Origin: Lucifuga dentata
Taxonomy: Eukaryota > Chordata > Actinopteri > Ophidiiformes > Bythitidae
Assembly: GCA_014773175.1 (NCBI GenBank)
Contig: VXCM01000439.1
Coordinates: 62,001-126,000, forward strand
Reading direction: 5' to 3'
Length of the DNA: 64,000 bases
Shown: piece after piece, positions 44,610 to 58,177 of the stretch
How the letters are laid out: the number at the start of each line of letters is the position of its first letter
Position numbering within the stretch: position 1 is the stretch's first letter
Notes under the pieces: generated by a model
The model's database searches: none
What the model saw: only the letters and a program-made list of their open reading frames with translations
Told to the model about the DNA's origin: nothing
Made by a program: the position numbers and the translations under genes

Positions 44610-45000
44610 CACACAAACACACACACACATATTCAGCATGGAGGCCAGTGGTTCTTAACATTTTTCAATCTTGGGAACAAAATTTAAGAGTCTGCAGGTT
44701 TTCAGTCCAACAAAAAAAACAAACAAAAAAACTACACCAGCTGATTTCAATATTTACTCATTCTTCAACTTGCTGAGACAATATTTTATCATTAGGTCAT
44801 TAAAGTACATATACAGTGAATCTAATAATTTATTTATTTGACTTTGCTTTTTTCAACCTTTGAGCAAATTATTTAGTCACACTGTGCCTCGCCTCATGTT
44901 GAAAACAGCCTGCAGAACATCCCATCTCTCAGGGTGAATCTGCTGGCATTTACCTAAAGTTTAAGCACAACCACGAATGTCAGGAGGAAATAAATGAGTT
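44610..45000 (+). other. SHC4 3' UTR
   Basis: Non-coding sequence after the TGA at 44607-44609, with a short CA tract. An AATAAA at 44989-44994 is the first good polyadenylation signal. The end is inferred. Confidence 0.45.
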
Positions 45001-45702
45001 TCATCATAACTTTGTCACATGCTGAATTTGTCATATGTCTTAATATTCTTTCACATTATAATTTGCCATGCTTGACGTTTTTGCATTAACTTTTTATTTG
45101 ATTTTTCTTAGTTTGGATATCTAATCTAGATGCTCTTTATAATTAGACTATACAGATTTCAAGTAGGGTGTTTATTTATTCTCTTTTAGGCGCTTTGCAA
45201 GATCAATGACTGATAGGATGGAAAATATGCAAATTAGTGATGTTTTGTTCCTTATAAAATCTAAACAAATACATCTTCAGTGATTTTACTGGCTCTGTTC
45301 AGTGTCTATGATTTTAGAATTCTCCTTCCACAAAAATACACAACATCTTCTTACACATGCACATGTACAAGTTCTTCCTCCTCCTCCTCTTAATACCACA
45401 TCACACGCAACTAAAATGAGAAGATTGAAATCTGTGTTTGTGTCCACAGAACCCTGCATCCACAGACAAAATCACGTGTGTTGTAATGACCTAAATGTTA
45501 AATGTATAACATGCAAAATCTATTTAGTTATTTTCCACTTTCTGTACCATATTTGGAAAGACATGCAGGCACAAATTTCTGATAATCAAAAATTTATGAT
45601 GACAGAAGTAATTTTATCATCACGTCCTTTACGGGGGACTGTGTGCTGCAGCACAGTTTACTGTTGACAGTCTGTGTCCCTGAATGCAGCTTCAGTTCTG
45701 CC

Positions 45703-45733
<31 letters not shown>

Positions 45734-46171
45734 CAGAGACATTCAGTGACAGGAGGAATTGTGTTTGTACTATTAGTTGGAATATTGAAGTCATGCTTGG
45801 ATGCATATCAAGAATAATACTTTATGTAAATCTCGCACAACTGTTGCCAGGTTTATTTTCATCGCAGATATCACAGATTTTCAGGTTTTCATTCCAAATC
45901 ATCACTCCATCAGCTGTTTTCACTTTTTCACCTCCAATCAGAGAGAAGGTGTTAATGAAATCACTTGCTGTAGTGTTTGGTTGGAGTGAAAACCTGTTAC
46001 TTCACACTCCATAACACATGGTTTGAGCTTTTGAGCTTCCTGCCTTAGAGATTCATCTGTCTCATGATGATGATGAGTTTATTATGTCTGTCACATGACC
46101 ACAGAAGTAAGCAACCTATTGGAGAACTCTGTCATTTTTTGTCATTGATCATCAATCTTGATCATTTTCAT

Positions 46172-46300
46172 TTCATTTCATTTATTACTTTATCAGGGAC
46201 AATGCTCATTGATCAACAGTAAAACAACAATCTGTAAATGAGCAAGAGTTAGCCCAAGAGGTTAATTTTCTTCTGCAGTCCCTGGCCAGATGTTAAAAAT
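46172..46300. repeat. teleost interspersed repeat ('tcagggacaatgctcatt' type)
   Basis: TTATCAGGGACAATGCTCAT followed by GAGCAAGAGTTAGCCCAAGA and CTGCAGTCCCTGGCCAGATG, in the order found in an abundant fish repeat. Confidence 0.5.
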
Positions 46301-46974
46301 CATGAATGTGGTTCAGCAGCTTCAAGTCTAGGGAGTATTGCTATGTTATTAGTCAAAATGAGCTATGATATGAGTTTAAAATGGGCCTCTGGGAGAAATG
46401 ATCAACCTTCTGGAGTTATTGAAGGCCTGCAAATCATTGTTGGGTCTTTTTATTTGTTAGTCTACCTTACCTGCACCATGTAGTTTCAGGTGGCTGCTAA
46501 ATATGATGGTCAGGTATCCTGATGCCCTCCATGGCCATCTGTGCATAATTATTTTCACCTTTAAAGCCTGTGTATGAATGCTTGTCATGGAATGACAGCG
46601 TGTGATGTTGAAATGCAATTAATTCTGTGAATGTATAAAGGTTTCATGAATTTGCAGTTAGTTTCCTGATACTGCATGATGTTATTTCGAATACGCTTTC
46701 TATTTATATTGATGCTGGTGCTGATGACTGGCTCTTTCAGATCATTTTTTTCTAATTAATGTCCAGATTTGCTAAATGGCAATATTTTTAACAATGTTGT
46801 TATGGTTTTTTTATGTCCAGTCCCNAAAAAAAATACCCGGAAAATATTCAACATTTCAAACTCTTTAAACCACAAGATGGCGACATCACCCCTTACATGG
46901 ACTCCTGCAGCATGTACTAAAACAACTTTTCCTGACATTCAAACACTATGAAATTATCACTCTGCCTAAATTGA

Positions 46975-47005
<31 letters not shown>

Positions 47006-49428
47006 ATTGCTTATATCCAACTTGAATAACCAACATTTCATGTTTTGAAATGATTTTTATAGTGCAATATGAGACCTACACAGAAAAATTTTAAATGCAA
47101 CTATTTCCTGCATGACTTTGGTTATTTTAGTCTTTAAATAGATGCATATTTAGAGGAGCAATAAAAATAACTGGTTGTAAACCCGCAGCCCTTCTCCCTG
47201 AGTTTTCAGCATCCTGTCACTTGCACATTTTGGTGAAGTAAAGTGACTGTGTGCTGACAGAATGCAGTTTTTGTCCTCTGAGAGAGGCTGTTCAGGGTCT
47301 CACCCACATTAATCACCCTCAGCACAGTACAGCTTATTAGGCTGGATAAAGGGAAGGGAACCACCCGCAGTTGATGAAGAAGGATAGAAGAAGATAAAAA
47401 CCAGTATCTACAGCAAAATAAATTTATTAACCTCTTTTCACTTTATCATTTCTGATATTATCACAGAACTCATCGGCCTCTTCAGTGTCTCAGTCCCCAG
47501 CTTTAACAGAAAGACTGCTTCTGTGGCCTTTTATTTGGCACAGCAAACATGGAATAAATGTAAAATGTTATCCTTAAATATGATAATGATATCTGCGTCT
47601 TATCTGACTCAGTCAGTCCATAAATAGACAAACTGATATAAAGTCTCTTCTTGCTATACTAATATGCACATATAACCATCCTCTGTTAACATAAAAACTA
47701 TCATAAGTGTGAAATTAAGCAATTTTTCAGCCAAATGCAGTTGTTTTTCTGTTTCCATTGTGTCCCTGTGGACATTTCTCTGAGTCACACAGACCTCGCC
47801 CAAAATATCTCACCAAAAACAACAATGACCTAGTGTGTGTGATGCCATTCTTTCTAACATGAGGCCTGCTGATGGTCATGTTGTCAAACCTGTGAAGTCA
47901 CTGTTTGACAACTAACCCATCAGTAAAGTCAGCAGCAGCTGGGAACCTGTTTTTGGGAGGATTATTTCAACTGATATATTGACAGTTTGTTTTTGAGAAG
48001 TAATTGTCATGGTGACAGATAATGAAGTCAGGTAATCAGTGACTAGTTAGACACAGCTCTCACCAGTCAATCATATTGTTGTGTCCTTAAAATCAATACT
48101 GACAAGTAAAAACAATTTTTAATTTTAAGCACAGATACCACAACATACATGAACTGGGTGAAGAAAAAAACAACAGCATTATTCTTTACAGTTACATGTT
48201 AATTTTGGGACTACTAATATTAAATTCATTATGGTGCTTCAATGTGCTCAACATGCACTGAGCTCATTTAATTACCTGAAACACCTTAAACAAGTCAATT
48301 AGACAAGCTAACCTGCTACTATGGTGTCAATTTTATCTTTTTTTTACCTTCTAAAATTATTGTAAACTATTAACTGGGTACCTGTGGCTATACTAGGAGT
48401 CACCTTTTCACTGTTGCAGATGACACTGGTATTTGCAGGGTACTACTGAATGAAGCAGCCAGCTGAGAACTTTTAAGTCATGTGTTTCTCAGACTACACA
48501 CTGATGTACCTTTTGAGTAGTTGTGCATCTGGGTCTTTTTTTTTTTTTTTTTTTTTCCTGTCCTGATTAGATCCAATTTGTCCTTTTCTCTCAAGACAGG
48601 GTGGACACCTTTGTATGAAATCTTCAGGGTTTTTCTTTTGTTTTTGGCAATGTGACACACTTAATAACCTTCATTTCACAAAACAGAAGACTGATGAGAT
48701 CTGATATCTTGAGAAAGCTGTTTTCTTTTTGCCATTTTTGGTCTCAGATTTGAACTTTGGGAATGACAGTACCTTGCAACCCAAGTAAAGACAATTTACC
48801 TGCTTAACTGAACAGAATAATGGCTTTCAGGTATGCTAACAAAATTAATTGAGGATGAGTTAAAATAGTTTATCATTAGAACACAAGGGTAATGGCTGCT
48901 GAAAATGGGGCTCTGCAGGTTTATATGAATAATTTACATTTACAATATCGGTTATGACTGCTTGATTTTTAAATTTAAACCTAATGAAGTTCACTGATTA
49001 ACATATAGCAGCTACAACTAAGTCATGGCTGTAAATACATTTTGTTGTATTCTTTGTAGTTCATTAAAAACATAACTGAAGAAAGTCATTATAAATGCAT
49101 TAATGCACGTGAATTTTAAGACACTACAGAGGTTTTGAGAGTTCAGGGCAAACACCACTGGGTCATAGTGTAATTATTGGAGACTCTTAGACATTAAATG
49201 TCTGCAGCTGAAGCTATATACTTTACCCTAATCGTTGCAGCCATATGTTGTGCATGCATGTATTAGTGTGTGTGTGTGTTTTCCTCAAACTCAGCCAGTT
49301 TCTCCCTGTGATGCATGTAATCATAAAGTTATATTCTTCATGAGGTCCTTGGCTTCGGTTCAGAGCATATAATGAAAAGCATGGACTTCTTTGATTTGAG
49401 TCCTGATGAGCCTGAAGGTATTAACTTT

Positions 49429-49463
<35 letters not shown>

Positions 49464-49915
49464 CAACCAAACATGCTCTGTGCATATGACAAAGCATTTC
49501 CAGACCCTGAAGTGCCTTAAAGGAACAATTAAAGTCATAAAAAGTGGCCAGAGTGCAAGAGCATGAAATTGTTCCTCATTTCAATGTTATCAGAGTCACA
49601 CAAAGTTCAAGATCTGGGAGGAAACAAAACAACACTTGGCCACTGGCTCCACCATGTTGCTGCAGTTACTGGCATGCCAACATCTACATGTATGTTCCTC
49701 TGGAGACACCTCACAGGAGGAGGCTAAAACTCAAGTGAGGTTCACAAACAAATATGCACAAAGAAAAATGAACTGGTTTTGTGGTGAAATGTGGTGAAAT
49801 GAACTGGTTCAGTTTCCTGTTTCCACAATCATAACCAGTGAGGACATGCTGGAAAGGAGAAGCCAAGAGTCTGTTAAATGAGTATACAGGCAGTTTCTGA
49901 TGGATGGCCAAAGTC

Positions 49916-49982
49916 AATGTAGAATAGATCAGTGTGTGTGTGTGTGTGTGTGTGTGGGTGTGGGTGTNAATGTAGAATAGAT

Positions 49983-50017
<35 letters not shown>

Positions 50018-50035
50018 TGGGTGTGGGTGTTTGTG
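49916..50035. repeat. direct duplication around single N (GT microsatellite)
   Basis: AATGTAGAATAGATCAGTGT plus GT repeat and GGGTGTGGGTGT occurs at 49916-49967 and again from 49969, separated by N at 49968. Confidence 0.85.
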
Positions 50036-50150
50036 AGACACACACCACGACCATCACTTCACTCCTCTGCAGTGCTTTGCTCCTCTCTGATTACAGGCCT
50101 TGGCCCTCTACCCTGGCTTAGTATGATGGTTTGTCTCTTCTGGTGAGTGT

Positions 50151-50278
50151 GTGGAGTGTTGGTGACACACACACACACACACACACTGAGCTTATACTGT
50201 ATCCTCAGCACAANTGTGGAGTGTTGGTGACACACACACACACACACACACTGAGCTTATACTGTATCCTCAGCACAA
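50151..50278. repeat. direct duplication around single N (CA microsatellite)
   Basis: TGTGGAGTGTTGGTGACACA ... ACTGTATCCTCAGCACAA occurs at 50151-50213 and 50215-50278, separated by N at 50214. Confidence 0.9.
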
Positions 50279-51697
50279 CATGCCCTGGAGTTCCTTTACC
50301 TCTCCCAAATCTTCCTTTCCACTCTCTCTTTATTGTTGCCCCTTTGGAAACTAGGTCAGTATCGGCCATTAGCTGCTGCTCCAAGTCAGTGACTTTGCGT
50401 GCACATGTGAGTGTGTATGTGTGCGTCTGTTCATGTTCAGTTAGCAACCATGCTTATCTGCCACTTGGCTTAAGAACTTCCTTGAAAATGTTTGTTTTCA
50501 TGCTCTGTGTCGGTAGATTGGAGTCTGTGTGCGCGTGTGTGTGTGTGTTAGTGTGTGTGTGTGACAATGATGATGAGGGGGTGGGGGATTCCAGGATTCT
50601 TGTGCGAGGCAGACAGATGTGGGAGACTTGAATCAAAACTTTTCTGTTGGCCACCTTCAAAAGGCCTATTCCTCCAGCGTTGGTCTCTCGCGCTCTCCAT
50701 TCCTCTGCCATTGCCTCATGCTTTGGCCAGCAGAGCACACTTCTCTCTCATGGATTTCAAGCAAAGGCTGAGATCAAAACTTGGATTCAAACAAATACTG
50801 GGAGGGATAATTTAAATGAATCATTGTCTCGCTTGACTTTCCTTCATCTCTGGATTCTCCTGCCTTTCCATTGCCACCTTTTTATCATTTTCTATTGACA
50901 GCCCCTCTCTCTGCCACTCCTCCTCCTTACCATTCCTCCCATTTGCTTTTGTACAGAAACTCTGTGCCTCTTGGTCAAATGGAAGACAGAATAAAGGAAT
51001 AGTGTACTACTGTATACATTAGTATATTGTGTCTATAACTATATTGTGTATTTGTGGAGTGTGTTTATGGGTTTCTACATCTGTGCTGAGTGTCTCTTAC
51101 AGATGGTGGTGGCGAACCCCTGGCGGGAAAACTCAATGGGGAATGTTTTCCATCCCTAAGATGGTCAGATTTGTGTGGGGGGACACAGACTCTGCATAAA
51201 TCACATGTTGAGGGTAGATAAGTGGGCGGGTAGACCAGGCTGGATGGAAGGATCAAGCCAAAAATACATACCCCTCTGCCCCAGAGGGGACAGACCCTGA
51301 ATAAATCTATATAAAATATGGATGTATATGAAGGGGCAGCGGTGGGTGATACAGCCTTAAAATAATACCATGATATCTCAAGGTATTTTTGTGATAACAA
51401 TATGCAAGACAATATGAACAAGACACTGAACAATGTTGTATTAGTGACTGCAGATGTATAGCAATATTGCAAAATAAGAATTAATAAGTGTGGAAGTAGA
51501 CAGAATAGAATCTTTCCCTTCAGTAAAAGTATAAATAACTATATCCTGTAAATTTTAAGTTGTAAATAATAACTTTTGTTAATCTTCAGTGTACAAAACA
51601 AATATTTTCTTCACATAAAATGATTAATGATGGCTTAAGAGCTGATCTTTGACAGGTTGATGTTCCCTCCAGTGCTAAATAGCTTATAATGCTGCAC

Positions 51698-52255
51698 TTA
51701 AAGGAGCATACTGGTGATTTTGCATGTTTATGCCCAATAAATACAACCAGCATACACATTACACCACTGCCAACTATCTTCCAAAACATATTACTAGAGT
51801 GGAAAGTTTTAGATTTGTTTTTCCTACCTTCCAGACTGCCACTGATTTCAGTTCATTCCAGTACGCGATTAAAATAAACCTGTAGAGATTTGAAACATGC
51901 TTGAGATACATAATCAATCTTATTTGTCAAAATTACCCAATATACATGGTCCAAAATAGAGCTAGATGGAAGAAAATGTATGTCTCCACCAGTTATGATA
52001 ATCCCAGGAGATGATAGTTTTTATCAAGAAATTAAAAAAAAAATAATAATTCAATGTTCACAGGCAAAACATTGAATTTTAAGGTAGGTGTGTCACTTGA
52101 ATATTTGATCTGGAAAGATTAGGGGATTTGGCAAAATAACACGAAGACATAACATATGGATTTATGTTTTGAAAAATGGATGTCAGTAATGTAATTTGTA
52201 TGTGGGTAGTATTTATTGGACTTAATGATGTAAAATCACAAGTATAGTCCTTTAA
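51698..52255 (-). mobile_element. TTAA-flanked MITE, copy 4
   Basis: About 558 bp with TTAA at 51698-51701 and 52252-52255. The left terminus AAAGGAGCATACTGGTGATT and right terminus AAGTATAGTCCTT are related inversely. The interior CATTCCAGTACGCG and GCAAAACATTGAATTTTAAG match copies 1 and 5. Same orientation as copy 1. Confidence 0.75.
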
Positions 52256-53211
52256 GTACAGTTCAGAAGTCCAGCTCTGCCATAAGTTTGTGGTTGAAGT
52301 GAAGAGCTGAACTGAAGTGAGCATAGCAGCTAGGCTAACATTATTCATACACCACAACAGCAATTCAGCTCTTAGAAAATGTTAGCGCTGAGCTAATTTC
52401 ATCCTACCATTTGCTTTTTCTTTCGCAACTAGCTAACGCTGCTGCTATGTTTGACTGATTCAATGTCACTTTTCTTTTTTATGCATCACAAATCAGCTGC
52501 TTGTCTCACCTTCTCACTAACTTTCTTGGTGATCACCCGGGTGCTTCTGCTTCAAAACAAATTTGTTATTTTCCCAACTTTGGCAGCTAGCCAGTTTGTC
52601 TTGTAGCCAAACCATTTCCAAACAGCTGATAATTATGATTACAGCGAGTATGTGAGGAACTCTTGTACATATTTCATAGACAAAAACAATATGAAGCCTT
52701 GAGAAGGCTTTTCTGCATTCATGTTCAGATATGAACATGAATGTCCTGTTTTCTCAACCAGGAATGAAGCCAGAGGCAGAAGGAAGCTCAGAAACATCCA
52801 GGGTGAGAACTTCGGCCGTTACACTCTGCTCCCAGGATGCTCAGAGAAATAATTCCTACTGTCCTTCCTATGGTCCTCTCCTCCTCATCGCTGTGGGGCA
52901 GAGCGACGAGGAAGCTTTTGTATGATTCCCAAAATTCTACACTGCTCATCTGGATTAATAGTTTTCAAGGGAAACGGGGTCATGTGTAAACACACAGGAA
53001 AAAAAAAAAAAGATCCTTTGGAGGTGAAAGGAGATTCCTCTGAGTTACTATGTGGTTGTTTGATTTTGTTCTGTGGTGCGCTGCACTGTATTTGTGTGTA
53101 TCTGGAAGAAACCATATGTGATAATGGACGGCCAAGCCCAAACAGATGAAAGAATTCCATCATAGCATTATTCTCATAACGGCAGATTCCCCTAACAAGC
53201 CAGAAGTAACC

Positions 53212-53226
53212 CCATTACCCACATAC

Positions 53227-53262
<36 letters not shown>

Positions 53263-53280
53263 NCCCCATTACCCACATAC

Positions 53281-53316
<36 letters not shown>
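53212..53316. repeat. direct duplication around single N (GA microsatellite)
   Basis: CCCCATTACCCACATACAGG plus GA repeat and GATT occurs at 53212-53262 and 53264-53316, with N at 53263 between. Confidence 0.9.
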
Positions 53317-56300
53317 CATTTCTGCTGCAGCTCATTTTCTTGAAATATTTCACATGAATAGTGGCAGTGGTTGTGCTGCAACAGACAAAAGGAAATGAAC
53401 CATGGCTGGTGGAGCCAAAGACAACACACAGTGTGAGAAAGTCTCGCTACAGTTACAGCGAGAGACGACCTCAATCTCAGCTATTAAAAACTGCCCGGGG
53501 GATATCTGAAAGACGCAGGCGAGGAAAGACACTGATGATTGGTGAGCGTTTGTGATGTAGAGTTGTTCCTGTCAAAATGGAGGAAAAGCAAGAAAAAACA
53601 AATTCTTGAATATGTTTTGTTATGGTTAAAGCACTGATTGTATTGTGGTATTCAGATGTGTAAAGTCCTGAAAACAGCAACAATCTGATAACATTTTTCC
53701 CATTAGCTACCCTCTGTTTCAGCCTTGCTATTTCAGACTTTTTAGTTCTGCCATTTCATGCCAAAAGAGTAAACATTCCCTAATGTGAAACCCACACTCG
53801 TGTACTAACAGATTAAACGAAGAAGGATGAGATGCAGGGAAGGGTGGGGGTATTTTACCGTAAATGACACCTCCCATGTCTCAAAGAAGAGCAGAGGGCA
53901 ACCCTACACCATTTTCTCCTACAATACCTCTTGTCGATGAGAACCATGACTTTAAGTTACACCAGCAACAAGCCTGCAGTGTGATAGCCATCACTTTAGG
54001 GTGTGACCTGTGTTTGTAAGCATATATGTTTGTTTTAGTAGTAGTATCAAATGGTTATGCTATGAATCTTCTTCCGTATTCATATGGATAATCCCTATGT
54101 TATTCAGAGCTGCGTACTCGCCTGTTCTTATGAGAGGAGGTATACCACAGCTAACGAAACGATTCCTCTTGTCTTTGGTGTCTGTAAAACTAGAAAACCT
54201 GAAAAGTTTAGCTGGTCATAAAAACGGGGGTAAAAGCCTCAAAACATAGCGGAGAATGAAAATTCGGCAGCTTTTTTGCATAGTTTATAAAAATGATAAG
54301 CGGCAGCAATTTCGATTATACTGATTGAGGCAATACATCAATTTTTTAGACATGTAAACATCATAGTCGGAGTAAACCACCTCCACCTGCATTTCCTTAC
54401 GTAGCAAACTGTCCTCATACTCTGATTACACAATAAGTCTTGTATATCTGGCAAACCACAGAATCCTGTTAATTCCATCCATGTGTACGGCTAACTTGCA
54501 TTTCTGCCTTAATCGCAGTAGGCCTACAGACAAAAAAAAAAAAAAAAAAAAAAAAATCAGTATGGTGTGCATGTAGTCGGTGCTTACACGGTCAGCTTTT
54601 AAGAATCTTTAAACTGTAGTAATCATACTTACTAAAATGTATTTTCCTTATGGCTTTTCCCATTTTCTCTTAATCTTTAGCATAATTTATGTGTTTTAGC
54701 AGTCCCTGTCATTGCCACTCTGCAGGTGAAGTTAGCTGAATGTGAGCACCTGATTCTTTTCTTTAGTTTCAGACTCTCTTCTCACCTATTGAAAGTCACT
54801 CAGAGGATATAATGACATGAAGGTTTGTCAGATCGGACATTGGATCAAATGCTTTATATTAATGTGAATGAATTGCTTGTAGGGACTTATCAGCCAGCTC
54901 TGCAGCGCTAAGGAGATTTTGGCATCTTTTAGCATCTTTTGGTTTTCGAGCCCATAAATACACTTTAACCCTTAATATTAAACAGTAGCCTGCCAAACAA
55001 TAAATAAGCAAGTAGTTAAATAGGCTGACTATACACTACCCATCAAACACCAAACAGCTAGCTGATGAAGCTAGCTGTCTGCCTATTGATTATCTAACAG
55101 CTACATTCATCATGTAGGCGCGACTCCAGTGGGTTTGTATTATTGATGTAAGTCTTCTGGATGTGTAAGTATAATTGTAATTGTTTGCTAGCATGTTAGC
55201 CATAACAACTTTATATGCCTGGAGTATTCTGCTGGGTTTCCATCAACTTATTTTGGAGACTTTTCTGCCCCCTATTGGACATAAAATTGGTTACAGGAAG
55301 TTTAAATATGGTGCAGGTGCAATCAATTAGCAAGTCAGTTCAGTTAATTAGGAGGCAGGAATGTAACAAACGAACAAATATGAACTTTTAATATTTACAC
55401 ATGCTGACCAAAGCAATAATATTTAAAAATGATTTTTAAACCAACTACTCTGGTGTTAGAGATAAAGATAGAAGCAGCCAAAAAAAAAAAAAAAAAAAAG
55501 CAATGCTAACAGACTACATCACCCATAGTGTTTAAAGTGTTAAAAGGTAATGTAACTTATAAAACACAATTTATCTGAGTTTTTTTTCCCCAAATTACAT
55601 CAGTACAGATCCTTTTCTTATTGTGTAAATGTTCACATTTATGCAGTTGTACTTCTGCCTCCTAATTATCTTAATTATGCTTTGTTGGTTGTACCCGTGC
55701 CATGTCTATTTATGCCGTGTTTGTTGTACTGCAGAACTGGGAAGCTGAATTACGTCATGTACGACCACTGTGTGTTCCAGCTAAACAAAGTGGGAGACAA
55801 CATGGACTCCATGAAAAGTTGTTTTTCTTGCTCTGTTGGACCAAAAGAAGCTATGATTTCAAAACCACCACTGCATTACATGTTTTATATTTAACCTATT
55901 ACGTGTCTGCATGCTGATTGATTTAAAGAAAAAGCTTCTAAACGTTCATTTATAAAATGGGAAAATTACTGTTTGCAATGTGAGCAGCTATATTGAAATA
56001 CTGAACTTGAGGAATCTTTCCTGACTTTCCAAGTAGGAATTCTGAATTGAGTGGGAATTTTCTTTGACTTTCCAGGTTTAAGCCGAAGGCGGCATAAGTC
56101 TTGAAACACTTGTAAACTGGAGTTGTAAGCATCGAAAACTTTTGCCGCTGATTTTAACAGCACTTTGGACACCTGAGTATATTTTTCACGATCTGTTACA
56201 AGAACTTTTAATTGCAGATACACAACTCTTTTTTATTCTTTTAGTACCTCTTTTTTGTGTATGTGTGTGTGGGGGTAAACTTTTGAGGATTCCTGTGAAC

Positions 56301-57419
56301 TAGCCACTTTGTCAGCTCAGGTCAGAACTAATGTATTCCAATGATAGACAGACAAAGGACAAGCATCATTGGCTCCAGGTTTTAAATGTGCTGCAGACAG
56401 CCAATGGCAGGAAAGTTTGCAATAGGAAAGACATGGAAGGCCTCTCGATGCCCTGTGTCAAGTTTTCTCTGTGTTGAAGCCAGCGAGCTGTCTCTAACTC
56501 CTAATAACACACTCCAAAACCACTTTGTGCTCCAGACCTCAGCTATTCACCCCCATCCCAACCCCTCACACCCAGGTCACGCTTTTGTTGCAGGGGTTGA
56601 TCTCAGCTCCACTGGGTTCTCACAGAGAGCCGGGGATCTGAGTCGACTTGGGAGAGGCTGACTTACTGTCAAAACAATTCAATCCAATCAGGAGTGGCCG
56701 CTTCTGCTCTCTGCCTCTCCCCCAGACTCTCTCAATCCTTGACTCAAGACCCTTCTCCTATCCTCTGGACCTCTGTCTCCTCTTATGTTGTCCAGATCCT
56801 CTCTCCATTCATGCCCACTGTAGGACACCGCTGCTATAAAATACATTTTACATTGAGCCTTTTAATTGATGTTCTCAGCTTACAGAGTGAAGTAAGATAT
56901 TCTTCATAATAAAAAATAAGAAATTCTTTTACAACCAAACTTACACAGTTTATAAAAGGTTTCAAGTTGTGCCAATAAATGAAAACAAAATTAGTATAAA
57001 ATTATATACCAATACAGCTATTGGGAATTACCAGTACAAATGCAACAAACACAAGAGCTAAGATGGGGTTTGTGGGTGGTATGTGGTTTGGTGTTATGCA
57101 TTAAATTTAGCTGAAAACTAAATTCAACAGCAATGATGAATAGAAATTTATGAATCCTGTTATTAGATTCATGTTAAGATTGTGGTCATAAAGTTTTTAA
57201 ATGACAACATTAAACCATTGTCTCATCGGCATATATATATATATTTGTAAACTTTAACGTTTATATTCTTAAATTAAATTATCAGGTTATATTAAATCAA
57301 GTAAAGCAGCTGCAGACCAAAAAGTAAAGTGTGTATTTCTACCTTTATCCAGCTAGCAGAGAGATGAGACTGGAGGTATGTTGGCCTATCCCGACCACGC
57401 TTTACGCCAAAGCATCAGG

Positions 57420-58050
57420 ATTTGAAATCAGATACTAAAAGCCATGGAGAGACAGTGCAGGGAGTATAGAAAGGGAGTAATGTGGAGAATTTGGGGGAAG
57501 TTAAAGATGAGACAGGCTTCAGTGTTTTGGAGGAACACTGGGGGGACTGACAGCAGTTTTTCAGGAAGCTGTCAAGGAAGGAGCTGCAGTAGCCCAAGTG
57601 GGACATGACTGAAAATAAAAGCTGCCGATAAGAAAAGGTCGAATTTGATGGATGTCAAGGACAACAAAGCTCAGAGGATTGCATTGTGATAACACTTTGT
57701 CTGCTGCTAGACAATTGGTTGATTTGAGGCACAGAAAGACTCTTGGCAGTCTGGCAGGAATACACGTGGTTTTGTCAATAGCGATGGAGAGGTCTTTCTG
57801 AGGGCAGGACTTTCCAGGGAAAAAGAGCTCCTCAGTTTTGTTGAGACTCTGAGTTTGAGCCGGTGGGCTGACGTCCAACCGGAGATGTCAGCGGGGCTAG
57901 CAGAGATGCATGCCTCAACCTGAGTGTCAGAAGATGGAAATGAAAAGTTGAGCAGATCAGTGATATATGCTCTGCATCAGATGAAATTCGACACAAGACA
58001 GGTTGTCTGGCAGAGCAGCTCAGGCAGGTCACCGCCATTTTTAAGTCAGA
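57420..58050. repeat. possible degraded interspersed repeat
   Basis: The order GCAGTTTTTCAGGAAGCTGT, GGAGCTGCAGTAGCCCAAGT and GGACATGACTG resembles a dispersed repeat often seen in fish genomes. No terminal structure was found, so the limits are approximate. Confidence 0.3.
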
Positions 58051-58177
58051 GAAAATAGGTTAAATGTTTCATGAGCTGAGATGGTGTGAGCAAACAAATA
58101 TGTTTTGTCTTAGCCTTGTAGTGATCATATTTTTTATCCAGTTTGAAAACAAAACACAAGTTTAATTCATAGTTTGG

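Larger units (their letters stand above)
45001..51697. other. SHC4-FBN1 intergenic region, first part
   Basis: No coding exon recognised on either strand. It includes a GA tract (45707-45733), a probable interspersed repeat (46172-46300), a poly-A run (46977-47000), a CA tract (49433-49460) and GT/CA blocks with duplicated flanks around N at 49968 and 50214. CEP152, expected here from human synteny, is not seen. Confidence 0.6.
52256..58177. other. SHC4-FBN1 intergenic region, second part
   Basis: No convincing exon. Small frames at 52731-52925 and 53361-53555 lack recognisable homology. It contains a GA duplication around N (53212-53316), poly-A runs (54532-54556, 55481-55499) and a short AT run (57231-57244). 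Confidence 0.55.

Noticed and set aside
46873..46885. YY1-like word AAGATGGCGACAT in the intergenic region
   Set aside because: A single short motif without nearby promoter features or transcript; likely chance.
52731..52925. Candidate exon GMKPEAEGSSETSR near a CAG acceptor
   Set aside because: No recognisable family, no in-frame partner exon nearby, and it lies in a repeat-rich intergenic region.
53361..53555. Arginine-rich open frame
   Set aside because: Short, isolated, no family resemblance and no splice context linking it to another exon.
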